Part shown: one piece after another, positions 32,743-42,148 of the stretch
Position numbering within the stretch: the first letter of the stretch is position 1
Layout of the letters: every line of letters begins with the position of its first letter
DNA from: DASZTV01 sp035547515
GTDB taxonomy: Bacteria > Actinomycetota > Actinomycetes > JAFAQI01
Direction: 5' to 3'
NCBI GenBank assembly: GCA_035547515.1
Contig: DASZUS010000079.1
Location: 62,001 to 126,000, forward strand
DNA: 64,000 nt
The notes under the pieces: model-generated
What the model was told of the DNA's origin: nothing
Database searches by the model: none
What the model saw: the letters and a program-made list of their open reading frames with translations, nothing else
Translations under genes and position numbers: made by a program

Positions 32743-33442
32743 GCCTCGCCTTGAGGAACTCGACGGCGCGGCTCCAGGCGAGCTTCGCCTGCTCGGCGTC
32801 GTAGGTGCCCAGCAGGTTGTCGTCGTTGTGGAACGCGTGCCCGGCCGGGTAGTAGAAGTACTCCACGTCGGCACCTGACTCGGTCTTGATCTGCTCGGCC
32901 TGCTCGCGAGCCTTCTCGACCGGGAAGAAGTCGTCGTTCTCGGCGTAGTGGCCTTGGACCGCGGCGCGGATGCCCGAGTAGACGTCAGGCATGGCCGGCC
33001 CGACGCCGTAGAACGGCACCGCCGCACCGATGTGCTCGCCCTGCTGCGCCGCCAGCATCAGCACGAAGCCGCCGCCCATGCAGAACCCGATCGCCCCGAC
33101 CTTCGTGCCGGTGACGGCGGGATTCGCGAGCAGGTAGTCAACCGCGCCGGCCAGGTCGCGGGCGGCCTGCTCGACTGGCAGCGCCATCATCAGCGATCCG
33201 GCCTCGTCGGAGTCGTGCGTGGTCTTGCCGCCGTACAGGTCCGGTGCCAGGGCGACGAAGCCCTCGGCGGCGAGCGCGTCGGCCTGCCGCGCGATGTAGT
33301 CGGTGAGGCCCCACCACTCCTGGATCACGATCACGCCCGGCCCACTTCCCGAGGGTGGCATCGCAAGGTAGCCATGCGCGTGGTCGCCGTTGCTCGCGAA
33401 CGTCACGTTCTGCCGCGGGTTCTCGTCGTGCTCGTGCGCCAT
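32735..33442 (-). CDS. Dienelactone hydrolase family protein
   Basis: A 235-residue alpha/beta hydrolase with a cysteine nucleophile. The triad is visible as Cys in GFCMGGG, Asp in ENDDFFP and His in GHAFHND; VIVIQEWWGL near the N-terminus is also typical. It opens dienelactone-type or related ester rings; no aromatic pathway genes are nearby, so the true substrate is unknown. AGAGAGG lies 7 nt before the ATG. Confidence 0.87.
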   Translation of the reverse strand: MAHEHDENPRQNVTFASNGDHAHGYLAMPPSGSGPGVIVIQEWWGLTDYIARQADALAAEGFVALAPDLYGGKTTHDSDEAGSLMMALPVEQAARDLAGAVDYLLANPAVTGTKVGAIGFCMGGGFVLMLAAQQGEHIGAAVPFYGVGPAMPDVYSGIRAAVQGHYAENDDFFPVEKAREQAEQIKTESGADVEYFYYPAGHAFHNDDNLLGTYDAEQAKLAWSRAVEFLKARLS

Positions 33443-33554
33443 CGGGTTGCCTCTCTTGCTTCGGCCAGGTCTCGATGTGGACCCTACGGCCCCGATCTTG
33501 CCCGCGGTTCATCGCGGTCAACCGAAGCCGAGCGAGCGGCGTCATAGTGGCGTG

Positions 33555-34670
33555 ATGCGTCGTCGGATCATCGCGGCCGTCTCCGCGGCGCTGCTACTGG
33601 CTGCGCCGGGCATGGGGTCAGCGGCTGCTCCGGCTGCTGTCTCGGTCATCCAGAACTGCATCGGCGACGTGTCAAGTGCCGCGAGCCCAGGCGGACGTGA
33701 ACTGGTCAGCATCGAGTTCTCCGACCGCGCGACGGGCTGGGCGGCCGGTGGCGGCCAGATAGTGCGTACGACGGACGGCGGTGCGCACTGGAAGGTCGTG
33801 TACCGCAACGCCGCCGCGGACCTGCTGCAGATCGACGCGTTCAACGATCGTGACGCCTGGGCGGTCGGCGCGGGGGAGATCCTGCGCACGACGGACGGCG
33901 GGCAGAGCTGGCACTCGCTGCCCGCGCGCTGCCCCATGGTTAGCGCCGTCGACTTCTTCTCACCCCGGGCCGGAGTTGCGGTCGCCGGCAATACCTTGCT
34001 GCGCACGACCGACGGCGGCCGAGCATGGGCGGCGCGCCCAGCACCGCGGAACCTTCAGTCGGTTTGCTTCAGCGACGCCCGGCACGGGTGGGCCGGCGCG
34101 CACGGGCAGGTCTACCGAACCGTGGACGGCGGCCGGACGTGGCGACTCGCCGTCGCCGGCCCGACTTGGAGCAGACGAGAGCGGCACGACACCGACGCGC
34201 TCGTGGAGTGCGCCGGGCCGAACGCCGGCTGGGCCGAGCTCGATGTGGCGGACGCGGCGATGAACCAGCAGCCGCACGTCGGCTATCACCTGTCCGCGCC
34301 CCGGTCGCGGCCGATCTTCAGCGAGGGCTACTTCCCGTACCCGGGCCTGCCCAAGCGACTGCCGGATTCACCTGGTGGGTACCCCGACACGTTCAGCGCG
34401 ATCGACGGCCAGGCCGCCGCCTTCATAGACGACTGCCCCGCGTGCGGTGCTGACACCGCGGAGCTCGCGATCGCTACGGAGGGCGGCTCGACATTGGGCG
34501 CCACCCGTCGAGTTCGGCACATCAACACGGCGACCGCCGCGGCGTTCCTCTCGGCGAGCTCAGGGTGGGTGGTCGGCGCGACGCCGGCGTACGGCGGGAA
34601 GAACCAGCGGTGGCGGATCGTGCACACCGCTGACGGCGGGAAGACCTGGACTACGCAGTACCAGTCGTGA
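33555..34670 (+). CDS. Secreted BNR/YCF48-like beta-propeller protein
   Basis: A 371-residue exported protein with a signal peptide (residues 1-25, RRRII then Ala/Leu core ending near GSAAAPA). Five Asp-box-like repeats occur: TTDGGAHWK, TTDGGQSWH, TTDGGRAWA, TVDGGRTWR and TADGGKTWT, which form propeller blades as in sialidases and YCF48. No sialidase arginine triad is evident, so a binding or structural role is likely. Its 3' end overlaps menD by 20 bp on the opposite strand. Confidence 0.8.
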   Translation: MRRRIIAAVSAALLLAAPGMGSAAAPAAVSVIQNCIGDVSSAASPGGRELVSIEFSDRATGWAAGGGQIVRTTDGGAHWKVVYRNAAADLLQIDAFNDRDAWAVGAGEILRTTDGGQSWHSLPARCPMVSAVDFFSPRAGVAVAGNTLLRTTDGGRAWAARPAPRNLQSVCFSDARHGWAGAHGQVYRTVDGGRTWRLAVAGPTWSRRERHDTDALVECAGPNAGWAELDVADAAMNQQPHVGYHLSAPRSRPIFSEGYFPYPGLPKRLPDSPGGYPDTFSAIDGQAAAFIDDCPACGADTAELAIATEGGSTLGATRRVRHINTATAAAFLSASSGWVVGATPAYGGKNQRWRIVHTADGGKTWTTQYQS

Positions 34671-36351
34671 TCTCGCGCAGCCGGGCGTGCAGCGCGGCGT
34701 TGTCGCCGCGGTTCGTGCGGATCTCGACGATGCGGATGCCGCCGTACGTCGACAGCGCGTCGGCGAGCTCGCCGGCTGAGGCAACGCGCTGGTAGGCCAC
34801 GCCGTACGCCGCGGCCAGTGCCTCGAGCTGCACACCGTGGGGGGTGCCGAACAGCCTCTCGAACGAGCCCCGCTCGACGGCACTGCCCTGAGGCAGCAGC
34901 GAAAAGATCCCGCCGCCGTCGTTGTTGATCACGACGTAGATCACATCGGCACCGGATGCCGCGTCGCCGATCAGCCCGTTGCTGTCGTGCAGCAATGACA
35001 GGTCCCCGCACAGCGCGACTGTCGGGCCGGACCCTCGGCCGATCGCGATGCCTTGCGCCGTGGAGACGAAGCCGTCGATCCCGCTGACACCGCGGTTGGC
35101 GTAGACCGTGATGTCTCCGCGCGGCTCCATGACCAGGTCCATGTCACGGATCGGCATCGACGATGACACGACGAGCGCGGCGCCAGCCGGGACAAGCCGG
35201 CACACGTCGCGCACTACGCGCGGTTCGCTCAGCTCTGCGGTCTCGTCGAGGATCGCGTCGACGGCTTGACCGGCTGCGCGCGACGCAGACAGCCAGCCCC
35301 CGAGCCAGCTCTCATCCGCGCGATGCCCCGATGGATCGACTACGTCGAATGCCGTCGCGGAAGTGACGACGACTCGTTCCGCCGAGCGCGTGGTGTCCCA
35401 GTTGCCGCCGTCGGGAGAGACGACGATGTGCCGGGTCCGCTTCAGCCAGTCCTGCACCGGCCGGGAAAGCCCGATCCGCCCGACGACGACGGCGATGTCG
35501 GGCGCGTGCCTTTCGACGAAAGCTGCGTCGCGCAGCAGGGCGTCCGCGGCGCGGATCGCCGCGGGCCCCCGCCGGGCGTTGCTGTGCGGCTCGGCGATCA
35601 ACGGCCAGCCGACCGCCTCGCACCAGCGCAGAACCGGCGCCGGGTCTCCGGCGACGTCGCCCACGACGACGACCCCGTTGCGGGCGTCACCCAAGGCGGC
35701 CGAGAGCTCGTCGGGCGAGCTCGGGCCCGCGGGCGTCTCGACGTGCAGCTCACGTGTGCGTTCCAAGCCGAGCTCGTAGCCGAAGCCGACGCCGTCGTCG
35801 ACGGGGACCAGCGGTTCGCGGAGCGCGAGGTTCAGGTGCACCGGCCCGACCGGCCTGCCGTGCAAGCCCATGCAGCCCTCGACGGCGCCGCGCACCGTCT
35901 CGCGCCACGCGTCGACGGCGTCGGGGTGAGCCTCCGGCGCCGGGACGTCGTAGGACCAGCGCACCGCGCCGCCGTACATCCCGGACTGTTCGACAGTCTG
36001 GTTCGCGCCGATCCCGTGGAGCTCGGGCGGCCGGTCAGCGGTGAGCACGAGCAACGGGACGCGGGCGAGGTCGGCCTCCATGACCGCGCCGTGGAAGTAC
36101 GTCGTGGCGGTGCCGGACGTGCACAGCACCGGTACGACGTCGCCGGTGGCCTTCGCAATCCCCAGGGCGAGGTACGCCGCGGACCGCTCGTCGATCCGCA
36201 CGTGCACCGCGAGCTTCGGGTGTTCCGCGAAGGCAAGCGCGACCGGCGTGGAGCGCGACCCCGGCGCGATCACCGCATGCCGAGCGCCGCGCCGGACGAG
36301 CTCGTCGGCCAGCACGAGGGCGAACGCGCGGCCCGCGTTCTCAGCCGGCAT
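34651..36351 (-). CDS. menD: SEPHCHC synthase, thiamine-diphosphate enzyme of menaquinone synthesis
   Basis: A 566-residue ThDP enzyme that joins isochorismate and 2-oxoglutarate. The cofactor glutamate is in IDERSAAYLALGIAK; TSGTATTYFHGAVMEA and LTADRPPELHGIGANQTVEQ are MenD hallmarks; the metal-binding GDLSLLHDSNG motif runs to VVINNDGG. It overlaps the menC stop by 11 bp, in the order menA-menC-menD on the minus strand. Confidence 0.94.
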   Translation of the reverse strand: MPAENAGRAFALVLADELVRRGARHAVIAPGSRSTPVALAFAEHPKLAVHVRIDERSAAYLALGIAKATGDVVPVLCTSGTATTYFHGAVMEADLARVPLLVLTADRPPELHGIGANQTVEQSGMYGGAVRWSYDVPAPEAHPDAVDAWRETVRGAVEGCMGLHGRPVGPVHLNLALREPLVPVDDGVGFGYELGLERTRELHVETPAGPSSPDELSAALGDARNGVVVVGDVAGDPAPVLRWCEAVGWPLIAEPHSNARRGPAAIRAADALLRDAAFVERHAPDIAVVVGRIGLSRPVQDWLKRTRHIVVSPDGGNWDTTRSAERVVVTSATAFDVVDPSGHRADESWLGGWLSASRAAGQAVDAILDETAELSEPRVVRDVCRLVPAGAALVVSSSMPIRDMDLVMEPRGDITVYANRGVSGIDGFVSTAQGIAIGRGSGPTVALCGDLSLLHDSNGLIGDAASGADVIYVVINNDGGGIFSLLPQGSAVERGSFERLFGTPHGVQLEALAAAYGVAYQRVASAGELADALSTYGGIRIVEIRTNRGDNAALHARLREITTGTA

Positions 36352-37306
36352 CCGAAACCTCCCGCGCCGCGGCGAGCCGCTCGGTCCACCAGCGCGCCGT
36401 CTCGTCGTCGGAGGCGTATCGCGAGAGACGCTGCGCCGACGGCTCGATCGTGCGCACAGCGAGCCGCCCCTCCACCGGGACCAGGGGGTCCTCGCACACG
36501 TCGCCGTCCAGCAGCGTGACGGTGCCGAGCCCGCACGCGTAGGGCAGCTCCGGCAGTGCGGCGGCGAGCGCCACGCCGGCGGCGATCCCCACGGAAGTCT
36601 CGATCGCGCTGGAGACGACCACGGGGAGCCCGCACGCGTCGGCGACCTCGAGACAGGCGCGGACGCCGCCGAGCGGCTGCACCTTCAGTACGACGATGTC
36701 GGCCGCCTCCAACCCGGCGACCCGCAGCGGGTCCTCGGCGGTCCGCACCGACTCGTCCGCGGCGAGCTGCACGTCGACGCGGCGCCGAAGCTTTGCCATG
36801 TCCTCGAGCGTGGGCACCGGCTGCTCGGCGTACTCGAGGTCGAACCGGGACAGCTCCGCCAGCGCGCGCGCTGCTTCGTCGACGTCCCACGCGGCGTTGG
36901 CGTCGACGCGTAGCCGGCCCGAAGGCCCCAGGGCATCCCGCACCGCCTCGACCCGGGCGATGTCGTCGGCGAGCGTCTGACCCCGCTCGGCGACTTTCAC
37001 CTTCGCCGTGGCACAGCCGGATGCGGAGGTCATCGCGTGTGCCTGTTCCGCTCCGACCGCGGGGACGGTCGTGTTGACCGGAACCGAGTCGCGCACCGGC
37101 GCGGGCCATCCCACAACCGCCGCCTCGCGGGTTGCGGCGAGCCACCGCACCGCGACCGAGGGCGGGTACTCCGGGAACGGCGAGAACTCACCCCATCCGG
37201 CGGGTCCTTCGACCAGAACCCCGCGGCGGCGCTCCTGCCCGCGAAAGCGCACCCGCATGGGGATGTCGAAGACGTGACGTCGGCTCGCCCAGTCGGCCGG
37301 GCTCAC
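36341..37306 (-). CDS. menC: o-Succinylbenzoate synthase
   Basis: A 321-residue enolase-superfamily enzyme that dehydrates SHCHC to o-succinylbenzoate. Catalytic and metal residues are visible in order: the KVKV lysines, Asp in RVDANAAW, Glu in EQPVP, Asp in AADES and Lys in VLKVQPLGG. GTG 37306 overlaps the menA stop (GTGA); a longer frame would run through menA, so this start is chosen. Confidence 0.9.
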   Translation of the reverse strand: MSPADWASRRHVFDIPMRVRFRGQERRRGVLVEGPAGWGEFSPFPEYPPSVAVRWLAATREAAVVGWPAPVRDSVPVNTTVPAVGAEQAHAMTSASGCATAKVKVAERGQTLADDIARVEAVRDALGPSGRLRVDANAAWDVDEAARALAELSRFDLEYAEQPVPTLEDMAKLRRRVDVQLAADESVRTAEDPLRVAGLEAADIVVLKVQPLGGVRACLEVADACGLPVVVSSAIETSVGIAAGVALAAALPELPYACGLGTVTLLDGDVCEDPLVPVEGRLAVRTIEPSAQRLSRYASDDETARWWTERLAAAREVSDAG

Positions 37307-38202
37307 CTGATGAGCAGACCCGCCGCAAGCAGCACCGCGACCGCGAGCTCCAGCTTCCCGGTGCCGCCCAGCGCGGGGATGAGGGCGCGGCCGACGCCAC
37401 CGCCGCGAACCGCTGCCACCGGTTCCTTCGCGAGTGGCAGCGCGAGCAGCGCGAGCAGCGGCCATGCCGAACCGGCAGCGACCGGCTCGCCGATGACCGC
37501 GAGCGCGAGCCCGACGCCGATCGCGCCAACGAAGAGCTGGCGGGTGCGGGCCTCCCCGATGCGTACGGCGAGCGTGCGCTTGCCGGCGATGGCGTCAGTG
37601 GGGACGTCGCGCAGGTTGTTGACGACAAGGATCGCCACTGCGAGCACGCCGGTCGCAACCGCCGCGATCCAGGCGGTCGCGGGCAGCCGGCTGTGCTGCA
37701 CGTAGCTCGAACCGAGTGTTGCGACCAGACCGAAGAAGACGAAGACGAACACCTCGCCGAGGCCGGCGGAGGCGTACGGGCGAGGGCCGCCGCTGTAGCC
37801 GAGCAGCGCGAGGAACGCCGCGGCACCGATGGCGAGCAGCCACCACGAGACCATCGCCGCCAGCGCCAGCCCGGCGGCAGCCGCGACGAGCATGGCGATC
37901 GCGATGGCGACCCGCATCGCCCGCGGGCTGACCAGGCCACTGGCGACTGCCCGACGTGGTCCCGCGCGCTGCACGGTGTCGACGCCCCGGACGCCGTCGA
38001 AGTAGTCGTTGGCGAAGTTGACAGCGACCTGGACCGCGAGCGCGACCACGACGACGAGGGCGAACCGCGCGGCGTTGATGTGGCTGAGGCCTGCCGAGCC
38101 CGCAGCGGTGCCGACGAGCACGGGCGCGAGCGATGCCGGCAGGGTGCGCGGTCGCGAAGCCTCCAGCCACGTCCGCAGCGGGCTCACCCGCTCCTCGCTC
38201 AC
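37303..38202 (-). CDS. menA: 1,4-Dihydroxy-2-naphthoate polyprenyltransferase
   Basis: A 299-residue UbiA-family membrane enzyme that prenylates DHNA to demethylmenaquinone. The first aspartate-rich motif is NFANDYFDGVRGVD and the second NNLRDVPTDAIAGKRTL; about eight hydrophobic helices are evident. GTG 38202 is preferred over earlier starts because AAGGAG lies 5-6 nt before it. The gene is divergent from menE. Confidence 0.92.
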   Translation of the reverse strand: MSEERVSPLRTWLEASRPRTLPASLAPVLVGTAAGSAGLSHINAARFALVVVVALAVQVAVNFANDYFDGVRGVDTVQRAGPRRAVASGLVSPRAMRVAIAIAMLVAAAAGLALAAMVSWWLLAIGAAAFLALLGYSGGPRPYASAGLGEVFVFVFFGLVATLGSSYVQHSRLPATAWIAAVATGVLAVAILVVNNLRDVPTDAIAGKRTLAVRIGEARTRQLFVGAIGVGLALAVIGEPVAAGSAWPLLALLALPLAKEPVAAVRGGGVGRALIPALGGTGKLELAVAVLLAAGLLIR

Positions 38203-38231
38203 GCCTGCTCCTTCGGCCGTCACCGCTCGAT

Positions 38232-38237
38232 TACCGT
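38232..38237 (+). promoter_or_regulatory. Possible leaderless -10 of menE
   Basis: TACCGT, 9 nt before ATG 38247; the spacing is at the long end. Confidence 0.4.
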
Positions 38238-38246
38238 CGTACCACG

Positions 38247-39368
38247 ATGCCAGCAAGCGGATTGCGCCAGCTCGTCAGCCTCGCGATGCCGCCGGGGGAG
38301 GAGTTCCTCGCAGCCTTCGACGCGGCGTGGAACGCCGGTCACGCGGTGCTGCCACTGGACCCGCACGCTCCGCCGGCCGCCCACGAGCAGCTACTGGCGG
38401 CGATGCGACCGGACGAACCGGTCGACGTCGATGTCGCGCTGATCATCGCGACATCCGGTTCGACCGGTGAGCCGAAAGGCGCGCAGCTGAGCCGCGCCGC
38501 GATCGAGGCGTCCGGCCGGGCAACGCATGCGCGGATCGGCTGCGAGCCGGACGATGTCTGGCTCGCGTGCCTGCCGTGGCACCACATCGGCGGCCTTCAG
38601 GTGATGCTGCGGGCGCGGCTGCTCGGCATCCCGCTCGTCGTGCACGAGCGGTTCGACGTCGAGCGGTTCGCCGCGGTGGACGCGACTCTCACCTCGCTCG
38701 TGCCCACCCAGCTCACGCGGCTGCTCGAGGCCGGTGTCGACCTGTCTCGGTTCCGCGCGATCCTGCTCGGCGGCGCCGCGGCTCCGGTCGAGCTCGTGGA
38801 ACGTGCCCGCGCGTCGGGGGCGAACGTCGTGACGACGTACGGGATGAGCGAGACGGCCGGCGGCTGCGTGTACGACGGGACGCCGCTCAACGGTGTCGAG
38901 GTGCGCACGCTCGACGACGGCAGGCTGGCGCTTCGCGGCCCGATGCTGATGTCGGGCTACCGGCTGCGCCCCGACCTCACGGCGCAGGCCCTGGTCGACG
39001 GCTGGCTGGTCACGAACGACCTCGGCCACGTGTCGGCCGACGGGCGAGTGGTCGTGGCCGGTCGCGCCGACGACGTGATCATCAGCGGCGGCGAGAACGT
39101 CGCCGCGGACGCGGTAGCTGATGTGGTGCGGCGCCATCCGGGGATCCGCGACGCGGCGGTGGTCGGCGTACCCGACGACCGCTGGGGGCAGCGAGTCGTT
39201 GCGTTGGTCGTCGGCCGCGTGGAGCTGGAAGAGCTCCGGGACTGGTGCAGCCGCTCGCTGCCTCGCGCTGCGCTCCCGCGGCAGGTAGTCGTGCTCGACG
39301 AGCTCCCGCAGCTGCCCTCGGGCAAGCTGGACCGGCTTGCGGCGAGGCGCCTCGCGGGCGCCGGCTGA
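38247..39368 (+). CDS. menE: o-Succinylbenzoate-CoA ligase
   Basis: A 373-residue adenylate-forming enzyme that activates o-succinylbenzoate with ATP and CoA. The P-loop-like TSGSTGEPKG, LPWHHIGG, TYGMSETAGG, GRADDVIISGGENV and the C-terminal PSGKLDR lysine are intact. It is short for the ANL superfamily because the N-terminal region is reduced, as in other actinobacterial MenE proteins. Its divergence from menA-menC-menD supports the assignment. Confidence 0.92.
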   Translation: MPASGLRQLVSLAMPPGEEFLAAFDAAWNAGHAVLPLDPHAPPAAHEQLLAAMRPDEPVDVDVALIIATSGSTGEPKGAQLSRAAIEASGRATHARIGCEPDDVWLACLPWHHIGGLQVMLRARLLGIPLVVHERFDVERFAAVDATLTSLVPTQLTRLLEAGVDLSRFRAILLGGAAAPVELVERARASGANVVTTYGMSETAGGCVYDGTPLNGVEVRTLDDGRLALRGPMLMSGYRLRPDLTAQALVDGWLVTNDLGHVSADGRVVVAGRADDVIISGGENVAADAVADVVRRHPGIRDAAVVGVPDDRWGQRVVALVVGRVELEELRDWCSRSLPRAALPRQVVVLDELPQLPSGKLDRLAARRLAGAG

Positions 39369-39379
39369 GCTCCCTAGAA

Positions 39380-39407
39380 GGTGGTCAAGCGGCGGTGGTC
39401 AAGCGGT
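39380..39407 (+). repeat. 14-bp tandem duplication after menE
   Basis: GGTGGTCAAGCGGC at 39380-39393 is followed directly by GGTGGTCAAGCGGT at 39394-39407. This is a small non-coding tandem repeat between menE and the convergent small gene. Confidence 0.7.
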
Positions 39408-39412
39408 GCGGG

Positions 39413-39604
39413 CTACGCCGCGCCCGTGTCGGCGACCCAGCTCGTGTCCGCGGGCTCGCTGCGGTAGATCTCGCGCGAGTGCACCGGGGTGGCGAGATCG
39501 ATCAGCAGGCTGAGCGGTACCCCGTCGGCAAGCAGCTGCATGCAGTGCGCAGTCGCGTCCATCTCGTCGGGCACAACGAGCGGCCTACCCGCGGGACACG
39601 GCAT
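39413..39604 (-). CDS. Small conserved-looking hypothetical protein
   Basis: A 63-residue protein without a recognised domain. The segment DATAHCMQLLADGVPLSLL followed by IDLATPVHSREIYRSE looks like a real amphipathic-helix protein and not a shadow; I have a vague memory of similar short actinobacterial proteins but cannot name a family. It begins 8 bp after the UDP-glucose dehydrogenase stop on the same strand and may be co-transcribed. An internal ATG at 39562 (MDATAHC) is an alternative start. Confidence 0.55.
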   Translation of the reverse strand: MPCPAGRPLVVPDEMDATAHCMQLLADGVPLSLLIDLATPVHSREIYRSEPADTSWVADTGAA

Positions 39605-39611
39605 CTAACGC

Positions 39612-40934
39612 CTAGGGGCGGCCGAGTGCCCGATATGTCCAGCCGGCAGAGCGCCAGCGCTCGGGATCGAGCGCGTTGCGGCCGTCGACGATCTTGCGCG
39701 CGGCAACAACTGCCGCAAGGGCATCAGGATCCACCTCGCGGAACTCGCTCCACTCGGTGAGCAGCAGTACGACGTCGGCGTCCCGCACCGCGTCGAGCAT
39801 CGTGTCGGCGTAACGCAGGTCCGGGTAGCGGACCCGGGCGTTCGGGATCGCTGCGGGGTCGTAGACCGTGACCTCCGCGCCGGCCGCCTGCAACCGGCTC
39901 GAGACGTCGAGCGCAGGTGAGTCCCGGATGTCGTCGCTGTTCGGCTTGAACGCGGCGCCGAGCACCCCGATCCGGCGACCCGCGACCGTCTCGTCCAGGA
40001 GCTCGCGGGTGAGGTCCACCATCCGGACCCTCCGCCGGAGGTTGATCGCGTCGACTTCGGTGAGGAACGTCAGCGCCTGGTCGACCCCGAGCTCGCCGGC
40101 GCGCGCCATGAATGCCCGGATGTCCTTCGGCAGGCAGCCTCCGCCGAAGCCGAGGCCGGCGTTGAGGAAGCGGCCCCCGATGCGGGTGTCGTGCGAGAGC
40201 GCCTGCGACAGCTTCGTCACGTCGGCATGCGTGACCTCGCACACTTCGGCCATCGCGTTGATGAACGAGATCTTCGTGGCGAGGAACGCGTTGGCGGCAA
40301 CCTTCACGAGCTGCGCGGTCGCGAGATCGGTGACGACGACGGGGGTGCCCTTGGCGATGACCGGCGCGAACGCCTCACGCATCGCCTGCTCACCGTGCTC
40401 GGAGGTGACGCCGAAGACCAGCCGGTCGGGGTTCAAGGTGTCCTCGACCGCGAAGCCCTCGCGCAGGAACTCCGGGTTCCACACCACCTCGACGCCCTCG
40501 CCGGCCGGCGCTGACGAGGCGATGCGCGCGGCGATCCGCTCGGCGGTGCCGACCGGAACCGTGGACTTGCCGGCGAACACGCACGGCCGCTGCAACATCG
40601 GGGCGAGGCTGGTCACCGCCGAGTAGACGTAGTCGAGGTCCGCGGCGTACTCGTGCTCCTTCTGCGGCGTACCCACGCAGAGGAAGTGGACGTCGCCGAA
40701 GTCGGCGGCCTCCTCGTACGACGTGGTGAACCGCAGGCGGCCGCTGGCCAGCGTCTCCTGCAGCAACGGCTCGAGCCCGGGCTCGTAGAAGGGGACCGCC
40801 CCGCCCGAGAGCCGCTCGATCTTCGACGCGTCGACGTCGACGCCAAGGACGTCGAAGCCGAGGGAGGCCATGCATACGGCGTGAGTGGCGCCGAGGTAGC
40901 CGGTGCCGAGCACCGTCATCCTGGGGCCGGCCAC
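39612..40934 (-). CDS. ugd: UDP-glucose 6-dehydrogenase
   Basis: A 440-residue NAD-dependent enzyme that makes UDP-glucuronate for surface polysaccharide. The Rossmann motif GTGYLG is at residues 10-15, VWNPEFLREG and GKSTVPVGT follow, and the catalytic cysteine is in GLGFGGGCLPKD. Length and domain order (NAD domain, central helix, UDP domain) are standard. A TACCCT -10 is 7 nt before the GTG start. Confidence 0.93.
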   Translation of the reverse strand: MAGPRMTVLGTGYLGATHAVCMASLGFDVLGVDVDASKIERLSGGAVPFYEPGLEPLLQETLASGRLRFTTSYEEAADFGDVHFLCVGTPQKEHEYAADLDYVYSAVTSLAPMLQRPCVFAGKSTVPVGTAERIAARIASSAPAGEGVEVVWNPEFLREGFAVEDTLNPDRLVFGVTSEHGEQAMREAFAPVIAKGTPVVVTDLATAQLVKVAANAFLATKISFINAMAEVCEVTHADVTKLSQALSHDTRIGGRFLNAGLGFGGGCLPKDIRAFMARAGELGVDQALTFLTEVDAINLRRRVRMVDLTRELLDETVAGRRIGVLGAAFKPNSDDIRDSPALDVSSRLQAAGAEVTVYDPAAIPNARVRYPDLRYADTMLDAVRDADVVLLLTEWSEFREVDPDALAAVVAARKIVDGRNALDPERWRSAGWTYRALGRP

Positions 40935-40941
40935 GCGGCAA

Positions 40942-40947
40942 AGGGTA
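40942..40947 (-). promoter_or_regulatory. Leaderless -10 of ugd
   Basis: TACCCT, 7 nt before GTG 40934 on the minus strand, in a 44-bp divergent intergenic region. Confidence 0.55.
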
Positions 40948-40966
40948 ATGGGCGCCGACGTCTAAC

Positions 40967-40972
40967 TACGAT
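40967..40972 (+). promoter_or_regulatory. Leaderless -10 of the acyl-CoA dehydrogenase gene
   Basis: TACGAT, 6 nt before GTG 40979; no SD. Confidence 0.6.
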
Positions 40973-40978
40973 GACAGG

Positions 40979-42148
40979 GTGAACCAGGCATTCGATCTCT
41001 ACACGCTGCCCGAAGAGCACCAGCTGCTGCGCAAGACGGTTCGTGAGCTCGCCGACGACAAGATCGCGCCTCGGGCGGCGGAGATCGATGAGAAAGCCGA
41101 GTTCCCCTGGGACGTGCACGACGCGCTGGTCTCGGCCCAGCTGCACGCGGTGCACGTTCCCGAGCAGTACGGCGGCGTCGGCGCGGATGCCATCGCTTCC
41201 GCGATCGTCATCGAAGAGGTCGCGCGGGCCTGTGCCGCGTCCTCCCTCATCCCGGCCGTCAACAAGCTCGGCACGATGGGCCTGCTGCTCTCCGGCGGCG
41301 AGGACCTCAAGCAGCGCTACCTGCCGCGGCTGGCCAGCGGCGAGGGCATGTTCAGCTACTGCCTGTCCGAGCCCGAAGCCGGCTCGGACGCCGCGGGCAT
41401 GAAGACCCGCGCCGTACGCGACGGCGACGCCTACGTGCTCAACGGCACCAAGCGGTGGATCACCAATGCGGGGGTCTCGAAGTTCTACACGGTGATGGCC
41501 GTCACCGACCCGGACAAGGGCGCCAACGGCATCTCCGCCTTCATCGTCGAGAAGGAAGACGCCGGGGTGAGCTTCGGCGCGCCGGAGAAGAAGCTCGGCA
41601 TCAAGGGCTCGCCGACGGCGGAGGTCTACTTCGACAACGTCCGGGTTCCGGCGGACCGGATGATCGGCGAGGAGGGCACCGGCTTCAAGACTGCGCTGAA
41701 GACCCTCGACCACACTCGGCTGACGATCGGCGCGCAGGCTCTCGGCATCGCGCAGGGCGCGGTCGACTACTGCACCAGGTACGTCCAGGAGCGCAAGCAG
41801 TTCGGCAAGGCGATCGCGGAGTTCCAGGGGGTGTCGTTCATCCTCGCGGACATGGCGATGAAGACCGAGGCCGCCCGCGCGCTGATCTACCAGGCCGCGG
41901 CGATGTCGGAGCGCCTCGAGTCCAACCTCACTTTCATGTCGGCGGCCGCGAAGTGCTTCGCGTCGGACGCCGCGATGGAGGTCACCACCGACGGCGTACA
42001 GCTGCTCGGCGGCTACGGCTACACCCGCGACTTCCCGCTCGAGCGGATGATGCGTGACGCCAAGATCACCCAGATCTACGAAGGCACGAACCAGATCCTT
42101 CGCATGGTGATGTCGCGCAACCTGCTCAAGGCGAACCCCCTCCGATGA
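40979..42148 (+). CDS. Acyl-CoA dehydrogenase (short-chain type)
   Basis: A 389-residue flavoenzyme. CLSEPEAGSDAAGM and NGTKRWITNAG form the flavin/substrate region; LKTLDHTRLTIGAQALG and QLLGGYGYTRDFPLERMMRDAK with the catalytic glutamate in YEGTNQI are classic. The sequence resembles butyryl-CoA/short-branched acyl-CoA dehydrogenases. It is divergent from ugd and precedes hemH without an obvious functional tie. Confidence 0.9.
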   Translation: MNQAFDLYTLPEEHQLLRKTVRELADDKIAPRAAEIDEKAEFPWDVHDALVSAQLHAVHVPEQYGGVGADAIASAIVIEEVARACAASSLIPAVNKLGTMGLLLSGGEDLKQRYLPRLASGEGMFSYCLSEPEAGSDAAGMKTRAVRDGDAYVLNGTKRWITNAGVSKFYTVMAVTDPDKGANGISAFIVEKEDAGVSFGAPEKKLGIKGSPTAEVYFDNVRVPADRMIGEEGTGFKTALKTLDHTRLTIGAQALGIAQGAVDYCTRYVQERKQFGKAIAEFQGVSFILADMAMKTEAARALIYQAAAMSERLESNLTFMSAAAKCFASDAAMEVTTDGVQLLGGYGYTRDFPLERMMRDAKITQIYEGTNQILRMVMSRNLLKANPLR